Positions 6,031 through 13,230 of a stretch of DNA of 19,102 bases are shown here, piece after piece. Source of the stretch: Actinospica sp035712985 (lineage in GTDB: Bacteria > Actinomycetota > Actinomycetes > Streptomycetales > Catenulisporaceae); assembly GCA_035712985.1 (NCBI GenBank), contig DASTAE010000264.1, forward strand, positions 1-19,102, in the 5' to 3' direction. Position 1 is the first letter of the stretch. The number at the start of each line of letters is the position of its first letter. Position numbers and translations under genes: made by a program. The notes below the pieces were generated by a model. It saw nothing but the letters and a program-made list of their open reading frames with translations. It did not search any database and had not been told where the DNA came from.

Positions 6031-7387
6031 GAACGCGCGTGAACAGCCGTCCGGCCATGTCCACGCCGGTGACGCCGCCGTCCGCGCCGCGCGTGAAGAA
6101 TCCGCGCTGCCCCTTCATGGCCCCGTCGGTGACGATGTACTCGTCGGCACCACCCGCGAGCAGGCCGAACGGGAACGGCGGGTAGTCGGCCGGGAGCTCG
6201 ACCTCGGACGCCGCGCGAATCTCCGGGCGGATGAGGACCTCAAGCGTCAGGCCGGCACCGTCGGTGGTGATCGTGAAGGTCATCGCGTCGTTCTCGTAGG
6301 CGCCGACGACCTCCTGCGCCCGAGCCGCGTCGTACGGTTCGGGCTCGGGGGCCTCCTCGATCACACCGAGGTAGTGCTCCAGTGCCCAGCTGACGACCTC
6401 TTGGTTGCACGGGACGCCGTTCGGGCCGGCGTTCGCGGCCGAGACGATCGCGAAGTTCCGCTCGGGCACGAAGACGAACTCGACGAACTGGCCGTTGCCG
6501 GATCCGCCGTGGCCGATGGTGCGCACGCCGCCGATGTCCTTGATGAACCAGCAGAGCCCGAACGCGTCGCCGAGCGTGCTGGACGGGATCTCGGCGGTCG
6601 GGATCTGCATCAGCTCGCGGAACTCGTCCGGCAGCACGTCCACGTGTCCGTCGCCGAGGTGGAAGCGCGCGAAACGCAGCAGGTCGGCCACAGAGGATGC
6701 GACGCCGGCGCCGCCGTTGTTCGCGCGGTTGTCCTTCCATTGGCGCGCGACGACGAGCTCGCCGTCCTCGTTCGCGTTGTGGCCGAAGGCGGGCTTGCGG
6801 GCCATGACCTCGTCGAGCGCGTAGAAGGTGTTGTCGAGGCCGAGCGGGTCCAGAACGAGCGTCTGGACAGCCTGCTCGAACGTCTGCCCGGTCACCTTCT
6901 CGACGATCCGGGCCACGATGCTGAACGCGAGCTGGCTGTACGACGCGCGGCCGCCGGGCGCGCCGAGCTGGTCGAGCCCTGACAGCCGCACGATGAATTC
7001 CGACAGCGCGTCGTCGCCGTCTCCGGTATCGGTGATCAGCCGCCAGTCGAGGCCCGCAGTGTGGTTGAGCAGGTTCTCGACGGTGATCTGAGCGGTCCAC
7101 TCCTCGTTCGGCAACGTGAGTTCGGGGATGTAGCGACGGACCGGAGCGTCGAGTTCGACCTCGCCGCGTGCGACGAGGTGCATCAGCGCGGTCGCGGCGA
7201 ACGGCTTCGAGGTCGAGCCGACGGCGTAGAGCGTGTTGCGGTCGACCGGTTCGGGATGGTCGAGGTTGGTGACGCCGTGCGCGGCGAAGGACTCGGCGCC
7301 CTCGTGCCAGACGGCGACGGACAGGCCGGGTATGCCGTGCTTCTCGGCGGCGTACCGGACGACATCTGTGAGCGTGATCTCGGACAA
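6026..7387 (-). CDS. Serine hydrolase of the beta-lactamase / DD-peptidase-like family
   Basis: A 453-residue protein with a class C beta-lactamase/esterase fold. The nucleophile motif is S58-T-S-K61, followed by Y150-S-Q152 (the family usually has YxN; Gln replaces Asn) and H293-G-G295 in the place of KTG. A C-terminal beta-rich domain follows from about 350. There is no signal peptide or lipobox, so it is probably cytoplasmic, which argues against a cell-wall or antibiotic-shielding role and for an esterase or amidase-like one. The start is TTG at 7387, backed by a strong Shine-Dalgarno GAGGAG (7398-7393) at 5-nt spacing. It is divergent from a tetR-family gene, and two identical-type operators lie between them, so it is almost certainly controlled by that regulator. 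Confidence 0.88.
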   Translation of the reverse strand: MSEITLTDVVRYAAEKHGIPGLSVAVWHEGAESFAAHGVTNLDHPEPVDRNTLYAVGSTSKPFAATALMHLVARGEVELDAPVRRYIPELTLPNEEWTAQITVENLLNHTAGLDWRLITDTGDGDDALSEFIVRLSGLDQLGAPGGRASYSQLAFSIVARIVEKVTGQTFEQAVQTLVLDPLGLDNTFYALDEVMARKPAFGHNANEDGELVVARQWKDNRANNGGAGVASSVADLLRFARFHLGDGHVDVLPDEFRELMQIPTAEIPSSTLGDAFGLCWFIKDIGGVRTIGHGGSGNGQFVEFVFVPERNFAIVSAANAGPNGVPCNQEVVSWALEHYLGVIEEAPEPEPYDAARAQEVVGAYENDAMTFTITTDGAGLTLEVLIRPEIRAASEVELPADYPPFPFGLLAGGADEYIVTDGAMKGQRGFFTRGADGGVTGVDMAGRLFTRVR

Positions 7388-7403
7388 AGCTTCTCCTCAA
7401 AGA

Positions 7404-7422
7404 ACTTGAACACTGTTCAAGT
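7404..7422. promoter_or_regulatory. Operator 1, perfect 19-bp inverted repeat
   Basis: ACTTGAACACTGTTCAAGT has perfect 9-bp arms around one central base. It covers the predicted transcription start of the leftward hydrolase gene (near 7419). Probable binding site for the TetR regulator encoded at 7468. Confidence 0.85.
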
Positions 7423-7425
7423 GGA

Positions 7426-7454
7426 AAGCTACCCCCGACTTGAACGCTGTGCAA
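7426..7454 (-). promoter_or_regulatory. Promoter of the serine hydrolase gene
   Basis: TTGCAC (7454-7449) and TAGCTT (7431-7426) are 17 nt apart on the minus strand. The -35 lies within operator 2 and the start within operator 1, so a regulator bound to both would block it. Confidence 0.6.
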
Positions 7455-7456
7455 GT
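7438..7456. promoter_or_regulatory. Operator 2, imperfect copy of the 19-bp inverted repeat
   Basis: ACTTGAACGCTGTGCAAGT differs from operator 1 at two positions. Centre-to-centre distance is 34 bp. It overlaps the -35 of the leftward promoter and touches the -10 TACAAT (7456-7461) of the rightward tetR-family gene. Confidence 0.8.
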
Positions 7457-7461
7457 ACAAT
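7456..7461 (+). promoter_or_regulatory. -10 element of the leaderless divergent tetR-family gene
   Basis: TACAAT ends 6 nt before the ATG at 7468, so the message is probably leaderless. It shares its first base with operator 2, which suggests autorepression. The -35 region is C-rich and weak. Confidence 0.6.
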
Positions 7462-7467
7462 TTCCGC

Positions 7468-8136
7468 ATGGCACGCGAGCAACTGACCCGGGATCAGATC
7501 GTCAAGGCCGCCCTCGAGCTGCTCGACGCCGAGGGCCTCGAGGGCTTGAGCATGCGTGACCTGGGCAGACGGCTGAAATCGGCGGCGACGGCGATGTACT
7601 GGCACGTCGGCAACAAGGAGGCGCTGATCGGCCTGGCCGCCGACGAGGCGTGGCGCGAGGTCGAGCTGGCCGACGCTGCGGAGCTCGGCTGGCGCGAGGC
7701 GTCGTACCGGATGGCCGTGAGCCTGTACGCGATGTTCACGCGGCACACGTGGCTGGTCCAGGCGTTCGGCGCGTACCCGCTTTACGGCCCGGGCAAGGCG
7801 CGGCACGACGACCACACCCTCGCGGTGTACGAAGCGGGCGGCTTCCAGGGCATCGAGGCTGATCAGGCGGCTGCCGCGGTGTTCACCTTCGTGCTCGGCA
7901 ACGCGCTCGGCGCGGCGGCGGAGGCGTCGTTCACGCGGAAGTTGGCGCGCGAGGGGAACGCCGAGGAACTGTTGCGCGAGCACCAGGCGGGGGCGGTGAG
8001 GGTCGCGTCGGAGTTCCCGAGGCTGCGGGAACGGATCGAGTCTCCGTCGGCCGAGTACGCCGCAGGGCCGGAGGGCGGATTCGAGTTCGGGCTGCGCGCG
8101 GTGCTCGACGGTCTGGAGGCTCGTCGCGCCGCTTGA
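7468..8136 (+). CDS. TetR-family regulator with a TetR-type C-terminal domain
   Basis: A 222-residue regulator. The helix-turn-helix is at about 28-47 ('LSMRDLGRRLKSAATAMYWHVGNKEAL' in two parts), with the 'YWHVGNKEAL' form typical of the tetracycline-repressor branch. A C-terminal effector and dimer domain fills the rest, with 'FTFVLGNALGAAAE' near 145. It is divergent from the serine hydrolase gene, and two 19-bp operators in the 80-bp gap sit on both promoters. It probably represses both the hydrolase and itself. The effector may be the hydrolase substrate or product, which is an inference. ATG at 7468 has no Shine-Dalgarno but follows TACAAT by 6 nt. Confidence 0.92.
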   Translation: MAREQLTRDQIVKAALELLDAEGLEGLSMRDLGRRLKSAATAMYWHVGNKEALIGLAADEAWREVELADAAELGWREASYRMAVSLYAMFTRHTWLVQAFGAYPLYGPGKARHDDHTLAVYEAGGFQGIEADQAAAAVFTFVLGNALGAAAEASFTRKLAREGNAEELLREHQAGAVRVASEFPRLRERIESPSAEYAAGPEGGFEFGLRAVLDGLEARRAA

Positions 8137-8214
8137 ACCGCGTTGGCATCCATTCGGCCGATGCACGCGGATCAGCGTGGATAGCGGACAGCGGCGCGGG
8201 GAACGGGCCGAGGC

Positions 8215-9543
8215 GTGAGGACTCGGGCGCGCATATGGGGCGCGATGGCGGTGGCGGTCGCGCTGCTCGCCGCCGCGTCGTGCGGCACGCGCCTGCCCGC
8301 CAGCGCGTTCACCGGCCAGGCGACGGTTGGAAGCACCGCTCTCGTGAACGGCGTGTCCTCGACCGAGATCAAAGTCGGCATGATCGATTCGATCAGCAGC
8401 CCGCTCGGCGCGAACGCGTTCTCGGGGCCGGGCTACGGCGCGCAGGCCTACTTCGACGCTCTCAACGCCGCAGGCGGGATCAATGGACGCAAGGTCGTCG
8501 TCGATCAGTGCGACGATGCGGGCAGCGGGATCGGCAATATCCAGTGCGCGCATCAGCTCATCGACTCCGACCAGGTCTTCGCCTTCGCGGGAAACTCGAT
8601 CTTCGACTACGCGGGCGCCTCGTACGTGAACTCGAAGGGCGTGCCGGACATCGGCGGCGAGCCGATCGATCAGGCATACGACCAGTACCAGCACCTTTAT
8701 TCGATCTACGGGTCCAGCGAACCGCGCGACGGCACCGTCGGCTGGGACGGAACGCTTTACTCGTCAACCGAGATCTACGCCTACTTCAAGGAGAAGCTGG
8801 GCGCGCACGTCGCGGGGGTCGTCGAGTTCAACCAGCCCGACTCGGTCCGCTACGGCCAGATGCAGGCCGCCGGGCTTCGCGCCGAGGGGTACGACGTCGT
8901 GACCGAGCAGCTCGATTTCGCGCTGCCGAACTACGCCGCCGTGGCCGCCGATATGAAGGCGCACGGCGTGCAGATCGTCTTCGACGCCATCGACACGACC
9001 GGGAACGGCAACCTCTGCACGGCGCTCGATCAGGCGGGCGTGAACCTGATCGCGAAGGTCACGACGCCGCAGAGCTGGGACCAGAGCGTCCCGGCCACGT
9101 ACGCCAACGCGCCGAAGTGCCGCAACGTCCTGTACGCCACCTCGACCGAACGGAACTACGAGGACACGCAGTATCCGGCCGTCGCGGCCTTCCGTGCGGC
9201 GATGGCGAAGTACTTCCCGTCGCGCGCGGCGAACCTGTCGATGTGGGAGCTGGACGGATGGGCCTCGGCGCAGTGGCTCACGGACGCAATAAATTCTTGC
9301 GGTTCGAATGTAACCAGAGGGTGCGCTGAGGCGTATATGAAGAGATCGCAGTCGTACGACGGGCACGGACTGCTGATCCCGACCTCGTTCGTCGTCTCGC
9401 GTCCCGGGTCCACGACGCGCGCTTGCCTGAATGTCGCGCGCTGGCAGGACTCCGCGCAGGGCGGCCATGGAGGCTGGGTGACGCAGACGCCGGACATGGC
9501 GGCGAACTGCTTCACGGTCCCGGTGCTCGCCACCAAGGCCTGA
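8215..9543 (+). CDS. Substrate-binding lipoprotein of a branched-chain-amino-acid-type ABC transporter
   Basis: A 442-residue protein. The N-terminus is a lipoprotein signal peptide: basic start, hydrophobic core, and Cys23 after 'LAAAS', so it is probably lipid-anchored outside the membrane. The mature part has the type I periplasmic-binding fold of the Leu/Ile/Val receptor family, opening with 'EIKVGMIDSISS' and 'YFDALNAAGGINGRKV'. The GTG at 8215 keeps the arginine-rich n-region; ATG at 8245 would lose it. No good Shine-Dalgarno is seen. The gene converges on the LivF-like ATPase gene with only 5 nt between stops, so it pairs by location with the LivHM-LivF transporter but needs its own promoter. 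Ligand may be an amino acid, amide or urea-type compound. Confidence 0.88.
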   Translation: MRTRARIWGAMAVAVALLAAASCGTRLPASAFTGQATVGSTALVNGVSSTEIKVGMIDSISSPLGANAFSGPGYGAQAYFDALNAAGGINGRKVVVDQCDDAGSGIGNIQCAHQLIDSDQVFAFAGNSIFDYAGASYVNSKGVPDIGGEPIDQAYDQYQHLYSIYGSSEPRDGTVGWDGTLYSSTEIYAYFKEKLGAHVAGVVEFNQPDSVRYGQMQAAGLRAEGYDVVTEQLDFALPNYAAVAADMKAHGVQIVFDAIDTTGNGNLCTALDQAGVNLIAKVTTPQSWDQSVPATYANAPKCRNVLYATSTERNYEDTQYPAVAAFRAAMAKYFPSRAANLSMWELDGWASAQWLTDAINSCGSNVTRGCAEAYMKRSQSYDGHGLLIPTSFVVSRPGSTTRACLNVARWQDSAQGGHGGWVTQTPDMAANCFTVPVLATKA

Positions 9544-9548
9544 GCGCG

Positions 9549-10190
9549 CTAGCCGCCCAGGGCCGGAAGGCGCGCGCCCCGATCGAGCGGCCACAGGAAG
9601 TCCGCGTGCGAGGAGACGCGGTCCGGCTGGGGCTCCGCGATCAGTACCGCGCGGCCGTCCTCGCGCGCGGTTCGGGCCAGCTCCTCGAGGACGCGGTCCA
9701 CGAGCGCGGGTGCGAGCCCGTGCGTCGGTTCATCGAGAAGGAGGATGTCGGCACGACCGAATATGGCGCTGGCCAGGGCCAGCAGTTGGCGTTCGCCGCC
9801 GGAGAGCACCCCGGCCGCGCGCGCGGAGAGCGCCTCGAGCTCGGGGAAGCGGGAGAACGCGTCGAGTGCGCCGCATGCGCGCAGGTTGTCGTGCACTGAC
9901 AGACCGGGGAAGACGTTGCGTTCGAAGGGGACGTAGCGCAGCCCGGTCGCGGCACGGCGCGCGGCGGACCAGGCGGCGGCCTCGCGTCCGTTGAGGCGGA
10001 GACGGCCCTCGGTCGCGGAGGCGTCGGTCGCGGCGCCCGCGCACCAGTCGAGGAAGGTCGTCTTCCCGGCGCCGTTCGGGCCGACGAGCGCCGAGAAGGT
10101 GCCGTAGGCGAGGGTGAGCCGTACGCCGTGCAGCACCTCGATGCCGCCATACCGGACGCGCACGCCGTCACACTCCAGGGCCGAAGGCAC
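9549..10190 (-). CDS. LivF-like ABC transporter ATPase, short form
   Basis: A 213-residue ATPase. Walker A GPNGAGKTT (37-45), signature LSGGE (129-133) and Walker B ILLLDEP (149-155) are intact. 'YVPFERNVFPGLSV' (86-99) and 'HGLAP' after Walker B are LivF traits. In the switch position it reads 'LIAEPQ' (183-188) with no His, like LivF ('VEQN') and unlike LivG. It is shorter at the C-terminus than usual LivF. The GTG start at 10190 has an ideal Shine-Dalgarno GGAGGT 8 nt upstream, and the gene overlaps the end of the fused permease by 23 nt. A LivG partner is not encoded in this window, so the active dimer is unclear. Confidence 0.9.
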   Translation of the reverse strand: MPSALECDGVRVRYGGIEVLHGVRLTLAYGTFSALVGPNGAGKTTFLDWCAGAATDASATEGRLRLNGREAAAWSAARRAATGLRYVPFERNVFPGLSVHDNLRACGALDAFSRFPELEALSARAAGVLSGGERQLLALASAIFGRADILLLDEPTHGLAPALVDRVLEELARTAREDGRAVLIAEPQPDRVSSHADFLWPLDRGARLPALGG

Positions 10191-11934
10191 GGCGCATCAC
10201 CTCCGTCCAGCGGACGCGCGGCAGGATCAGCGTGGCCGCGCCGACGAGGATCGCGGAGGCTCCAGCGACGTAGCTGTCCGCGACGACGATCACGATGGCC
10301 GCAGCGATGAGGGCCGTCGAGTCGGCGAATCCGACCGCCGCGGCCGCCGCGAACCAGATGAGGCCCTGCGCGGGCTCGAAGGCCGTCGGGTCGAAGACCT
10401 GGTTCCCGGCCGACCAGAGCGCGCCGCCGAGCGCGGCCAGGGCCCCGGCCCCGGCGAAGACGGCGAGGCGTTCCCGATCCACGGCGATTCCGGCCGTGCG
10501 CGCCGCGATCTCGCTGTCCCGCAGGGCGGCGAGCCGCAGAGCGCCGGGGCCGCGGACCAGTGCGGTCAAACCGAGGAGAGCGAGGGCGACGAGGCAGAGT
10601 TCGAAGAAGAGGAAGGCGCGATCGGACTGCGCGAATACGGGCCGTGCGACGGACGACGGCGTGAACAGGGGCTGGTTGAACAGGAAGCTGCTGAGCGCGG
10701 TGGCGGCCGCGAGCGTGGCGACGGCGAGATGCAGTCCGGCCTGGCGCAGCACGGGCAGAGCGAGCACGACGGCGACGGCGGCTCCGGCCAGGGGCGCGCC
10801 CAGAATCCCCCAGCCCGCGGCCCAACCGGCCGCGAGGCCGCCGATCCCGGCCAGCCCGGCCTGCCCGAGCGAGAGCAGCCCGGCGCTGTACAGCACGCGA
10901 AAGGAGAGCAGCACGAGCGCGAGCGCGGGGATCGTGAGCGCGGAGCGAAGGTCGACCTCGCGCAGGTTCCAGCAGAAGAGGCCGAGTACGACGAGGAGTA
11001 GGTATGGCAGAAAGGTGACAAAACGGTTCAGGGCGCTGCGTTGTGCCACGACCGGAGCCGTGAACGCGGGCGTGAGCCAGGTCGCGAGCAGGAGCAACAC
11101 CACGAACAGGTTCGAGCGCACCGCGTCGAGCACCGACCCGGCCGCGCCCGTCAGGTGGACGCCCGTCAGTTCGGCCTGCACGATCGCGGTGCCGAGCGCG
11201 AAGACGATCGCGAGCGAAGCGCTGCGCAGGCGGGCCGCGATGGCGACGCCGAGCGTCTCGAAGATGACGAGCGTGAGCGTCGGCGGATCGAAGCGGAGCT
11301 GCGGCGCGAGCAGCACGCCGGTCAGCGTCGCGAGCGTCGTCCCGGCCACCCAGCCGATCCGCGACAGCCTGCGGGCCGGCAGGCCGGCCAACTCGGCGAG
11401 CCGCCGATCGTCGATCACGGCCCGGACCGCGGGCCCGCCGCGCGAGAACCAGGCGAGGCCCAGCGCGACGGCCAGGACGAGCGCGAGCTCGATCGGGACC
11501 GCCGCGGGCACGTCCACGCCTGCGATCCGCAACGTGCCGCCGGGCAGCAGCGACGGAGCGTCGGTCCGCGCCTGCTGCCCCCAGACCGCCGTCGCGACGC
11601 CGACGAGCAACACCGTGACCCCGAAGCCCGCCGTCAGCAGTCGCCCCGCGTCCGCCGCGCGCGCCTGCAAGGGCCCGAAGACCGCCGCCTCGAGACAGAG
11701 CCCGAGAACAGGAGCGAAGCAGCACACGACGATCACCCCCGCCGCGTACTGCGGCAGATGCGCGTCCCGCACCAGTGCCCGCACCAGATAGGCGCCGAAC
11801 ATACCCACGGCGCCGAACGCCACGTTCAGCACCCCGGTCACCCGATACGTGGCCAATACCCCGAGCCCCGACAACGCCGCCACCGCCCCCGTCCCCAGCC
11901 CGGCCACGGCCAGATCAGCCGCACCCCCGCTCAT
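10168..11934 (-). CDS. Fused LivH-LivM branched-chain-amino-acid-type ABC permease
   Basis: A 588-residue membrane protein joining two permeases usually made separately. Residues 1-295 are LivH-like ('GVLNVAFGAVGMFGAYL', 34-50; coupling region around 171-190). Residues 305-588 are LivM-like ('GLLSLGQAGLAGIGG', 352-366; 'ALRDSEIAARTAGI', 470-483). Each half has its cytoplasmic loop for contacting an ATPase. It should form the whole channel as one chain. ATG at 11934 has GGAGGG 4 nt upstream and overlaps the stop of the 75-codon repeat ORF (ATGA), implying translational coupling. It shares an operon with the LivF-like ATPase. The lipoprotein on the facing strand is the likely receptor. Confidence 0.9.
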   Translation of the reverse strand: MSGGAADLAVAGLGTGAVAALSGLGVLATYRVTGVLNVAFGAVGMFGAYLVRALVRDAHLPQYAAGVIVVCCFAPVLGLCLEAAVFGPLQARAADAGRLLTAGFGVTVLLVGVATAVWGQQARTDAPSLLPGGTLRIAGVDVPAAVPIELALVLAVALGLAWFSRGGPAVRAVIDDRRLAELAGLPARRLSRIGWVAGTTLATLTGVLLAPQLRFDPPTLTLVIFETLGVAIAARLRSASLAIVFALGTAIVQAELTGVHLTGAAGSVLDAVRSNLFVVLLLLATWLTPAFTAPVVAQRSALNRFVTFLPYLLLVVLGLFCWNLREVDLRSALTIPALALVLLSFRVLYSAGLLSLGQAGLAGIGGLAAGWAAGWGILGAPLAGAAVAVVLALPVLRQAGLHLAVATLAAATALSSFLFNQPLFTPSSVARPVFAQSDRAFLFFELCLVALALLGLTALVRGPGALRLAALRDSEIAARTAGIAVDRERLAVFAGAGALAALGGALWSAGNQVFDPTAFEPAQGLIWFAAAAAVGFADSTALIAAAIVIVVADSYVAGASAILVGAATLILPRVRWTEVMRRAFGPGV

Positions 11935-12158
11935 CGCACCCTCCGGCCGACCACGGTCGGACCGACCACCATCGGACGGAACACGATCGGACGGAACACG
12001 ATCGGACCGACCACGATTGGAGGGAACACGGTTGGACCGGCCACCATCGGACGGAACACGGTTGGACCGACCACGGTCGGACGGGACACGGTCGGATGGA
12101 ACACCATCAGACCGGCCACGATCGGACTGAAGGGAAACGGGTCGTCAGAGCCGCTCAT
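11931..12158 (-). CDS. 75-residue protein of proline-valine pentapeptide repeats
   Basis: Encoded by a 15-bp tandem array. After 'MSGSDDPFPFSPIVAG' it consists of about eleven pentapeptides of the form P-[TIM]-V-[VFA]-[GRP], for example PTVVG, PTVFR, PIVFR, and ends in 'GRRVR'. Pro is lost only once and Val is always kept as GTG. The ATG at 12158 has GGAGGG 4 nt upstream, the same site and spacing as the permease gene that follows, and its TGA overlaps the permease ATG. So it may be a real translated leader or a structural peptide. It resembles elastin-like sequences in composition only; there is no known family. An alternative is a spread DNA repeat that happens to be open in every frame of the other strand too. 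Confidence 0.5.
   Translation of the reverse strand: MSGSDDPFPFSPIVAGLMVFHPTVSRPTVVGPTVFRPMVAGPTVFPPIVVGPIVFRPIVFRPMVVGPTVVGRRVR
11941..12135. repeat. 15-bp tandem repeat, about 12-13 units
   Basis: Diverged copies of ATCGGACGGAACACG run without gaps: units start at 11956, 11971, 11986, 12001, 12016, 12031, 12046, 12061, 12076, 12091 and 12106, with a partial unit at 11941 and a decayed one at 12121. Units 11971, 11986 and 12046 are identical. The period is a multiple of three. Confidence 0.93.
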
Positions 12159-12207
12159 CAGGCCCTCCGGTCAGGTACGACGGGCGCCTTCGGAGTGGTG
12201 GGCATCC

Positions 12208-12651
12208 TCAGTCCTCCGCCCCGGCGTGGCAGAGCGGGCAGGGGCGGAGCGTAGGCTCGCCGTCGGGTTCGGTCTGGACTCCGGGTTCGGACTTGTCTCC
12301 GGGTTCGGGAGCGGGGACGGGTAGGAGGTCGGGGCGGCCGTCGAGGAGGGGGCAGTCGGCGGCGTGCAGGTAGCGGCCGTCCGGAAGACGCCAGAGGCCC
12401 GTTCGCCTAAATGGAGTAGGGCCTGAGACGGGTCCGTCCTCGCCGCGGGGTGCGCTGCGGGGTTGGAGGTCGCGCAGGGCGAGGGCCAGGCCCACGGCCA
12501 GCAGCGCCGCGCCGGGGATGGTCGCCGAGGCCAGATACGGGAGCTGTTGGGCGACCGTGGGCTGGCCGGAGATCTGGTACCAGCCGAGCACGCACAACAC
12601 CGCTCCGACACCGGCCAGCGCGGCGGCGAGGCGTCTCGGCGGATCAATCAT
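12208..12651 (-). CDS. Small membrane protein with a Cys/His-rich C-terminal tail
   Basis: A 147-residue protein with two predicted helices (about 8-25 and 38-60) and a soluble tail. The tail has H96-x3-C100-P and C138-P-L-C141-H142, a spacing that could bind zinc or undergo thiol chemistry. A Glu-Pro-rich linker (112-133) lies between them. ATG at 12651 is chosen because GGGGAG lies 8 nt upstream; a longer form from 12723 has no such site. It precedes the repeat ORF, permease and ATPase on the same strand (49-nt gap to the repeat ORF), so it may be the first gene of that operon. It is divergent from the lipoprotein at 12727. No family recognised. Confidence 0.7.
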   Translation of the reverse strand: MIDPPRRLAAALAGVGAVLCVLGWYQISGQPTVAQQLPYLASATIPGAALLAVGLALALRDLQPRSAPRGEDGPVSGPTPFRRTGLWRLPDGRYLHAADCPLLDGRPDLLPVPAPEPGDKSEPGVQTEPDGEPTLRPCPLCHAGAED

Positions 12652-12726
12652 GCGCAACTCTCCCCAATCATTCCAAGCAGCGAGAAAATGGTATTTCAGA
12701 TTCGTCTCACGCGGGAGAGACACCTC

Positions 12727-13230
12727 ATGAACGGGTTCACGAAACGGGCCGCCCCGGCGGTCGTCGGGCTGTTCGCCGCGGCGACGCTGGCGGCCTGCAG
12801 CAGCAGCTCCAGCCCGAGTTCCAGCTCCTCCACCCCGGCGTCCTCGGCCGGGACCTTCGACACGGCGAGCGCGGCCACGGCGGTCAAGCAGACCTGGACC
12901 AGCTTCTTCTCCAAGACCACGCCGGTGGCCGAGAAGGAGGCGCTGGTGGAGAACGGCTCGACCATGGCGGCGGCCATGCAGGCCTTCGCATCGAGCCCGA
13001 TGACCAGCGAGGTCAGCGCGAGCGTGCAGAACGTGACGTTCCCCTCCCCGACCAAGGCCGACGTCACCTACTCGATCTCGCTCAACGGCCAGGTCGTCGA
13101 GAACGCGATGGCCGGCAACGCCGTCTACCAGGGCGGCAAGTGGCTCGTCGCGGACACCACGCTCTGCGGCCTGCTCCAGCTCGCCCAGAGCCAGGGCGGC
13201 AGCTCCGCGGCTATCCCCGGCTGCGGCTGA
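12727..13230 (+). CDS. Small secreted lipoprotein of unknown function
   Basis: A 167-residue protein. A lipoprotein signal peptide with lipobox L21-A-A-C24 is clear, followed by a Ser-rich linker (25-45). The mature domain has 'AVKQTWTSFFSKTTPVAEKEALVENG' in two parts, a repeated helix-strand pattern, and ends in '-AAIPGCG'. The pattern resembles small extracytoplasmic SnoaL/NTF2-like lipoproteins of actinobacteria, with low certainty. ATG at 12727 follows GGGAG by 9 nt; ATG at 12690 in frame would put a charged segment before the signal peptide. The stop codon and terminal codons are part of a 123-bp tandem repeat continuing past the gene. Confidence 0.75.
   Translation: MNGFTKRAAPAVVGLFAAATLAACSSSSSPSSSSSTPASSAGTFDTASAATAVKQTWTSFFSKTTPVAEKEALVENGSTMAAAMQAFASSPMTSEVSASVQNVTFPSPTKADVTYSISLNGQVVENAMAGNAVYQGGKWLVADTTLCGLLQLAQSQGGSSAAIPGCG

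Noticed and set aside
8137..8214. Promoter for the substrate-binding lipoprotein
   Set aside because: TTGGCA at 8143-8148 has no matching -10 at a workable distance, so no promoter was called.
9641..11725. A 694-codon minus-strand frame over the LivHM and LivF genes
   Set aside because: Its translation is Arg/Gly/Ala-rich with no domain, while the overlapping frames carry clear permease and ATPase motifs.
11941..12135. CRISPR array or origin iterons
   Set aside because: Units abut directly with no spacers, there are no cas genes, and no replication gene or AT-rich stretch is nearby.
11041..12324. Plus-strand frame with TIGRN/TVGPT-like pentapeptides over the 15-bp array
   Set aside because: The repeat has no stops in any plus frame, so such peptides are expected; there is no start signal and most of the frame is antisense to the permease.
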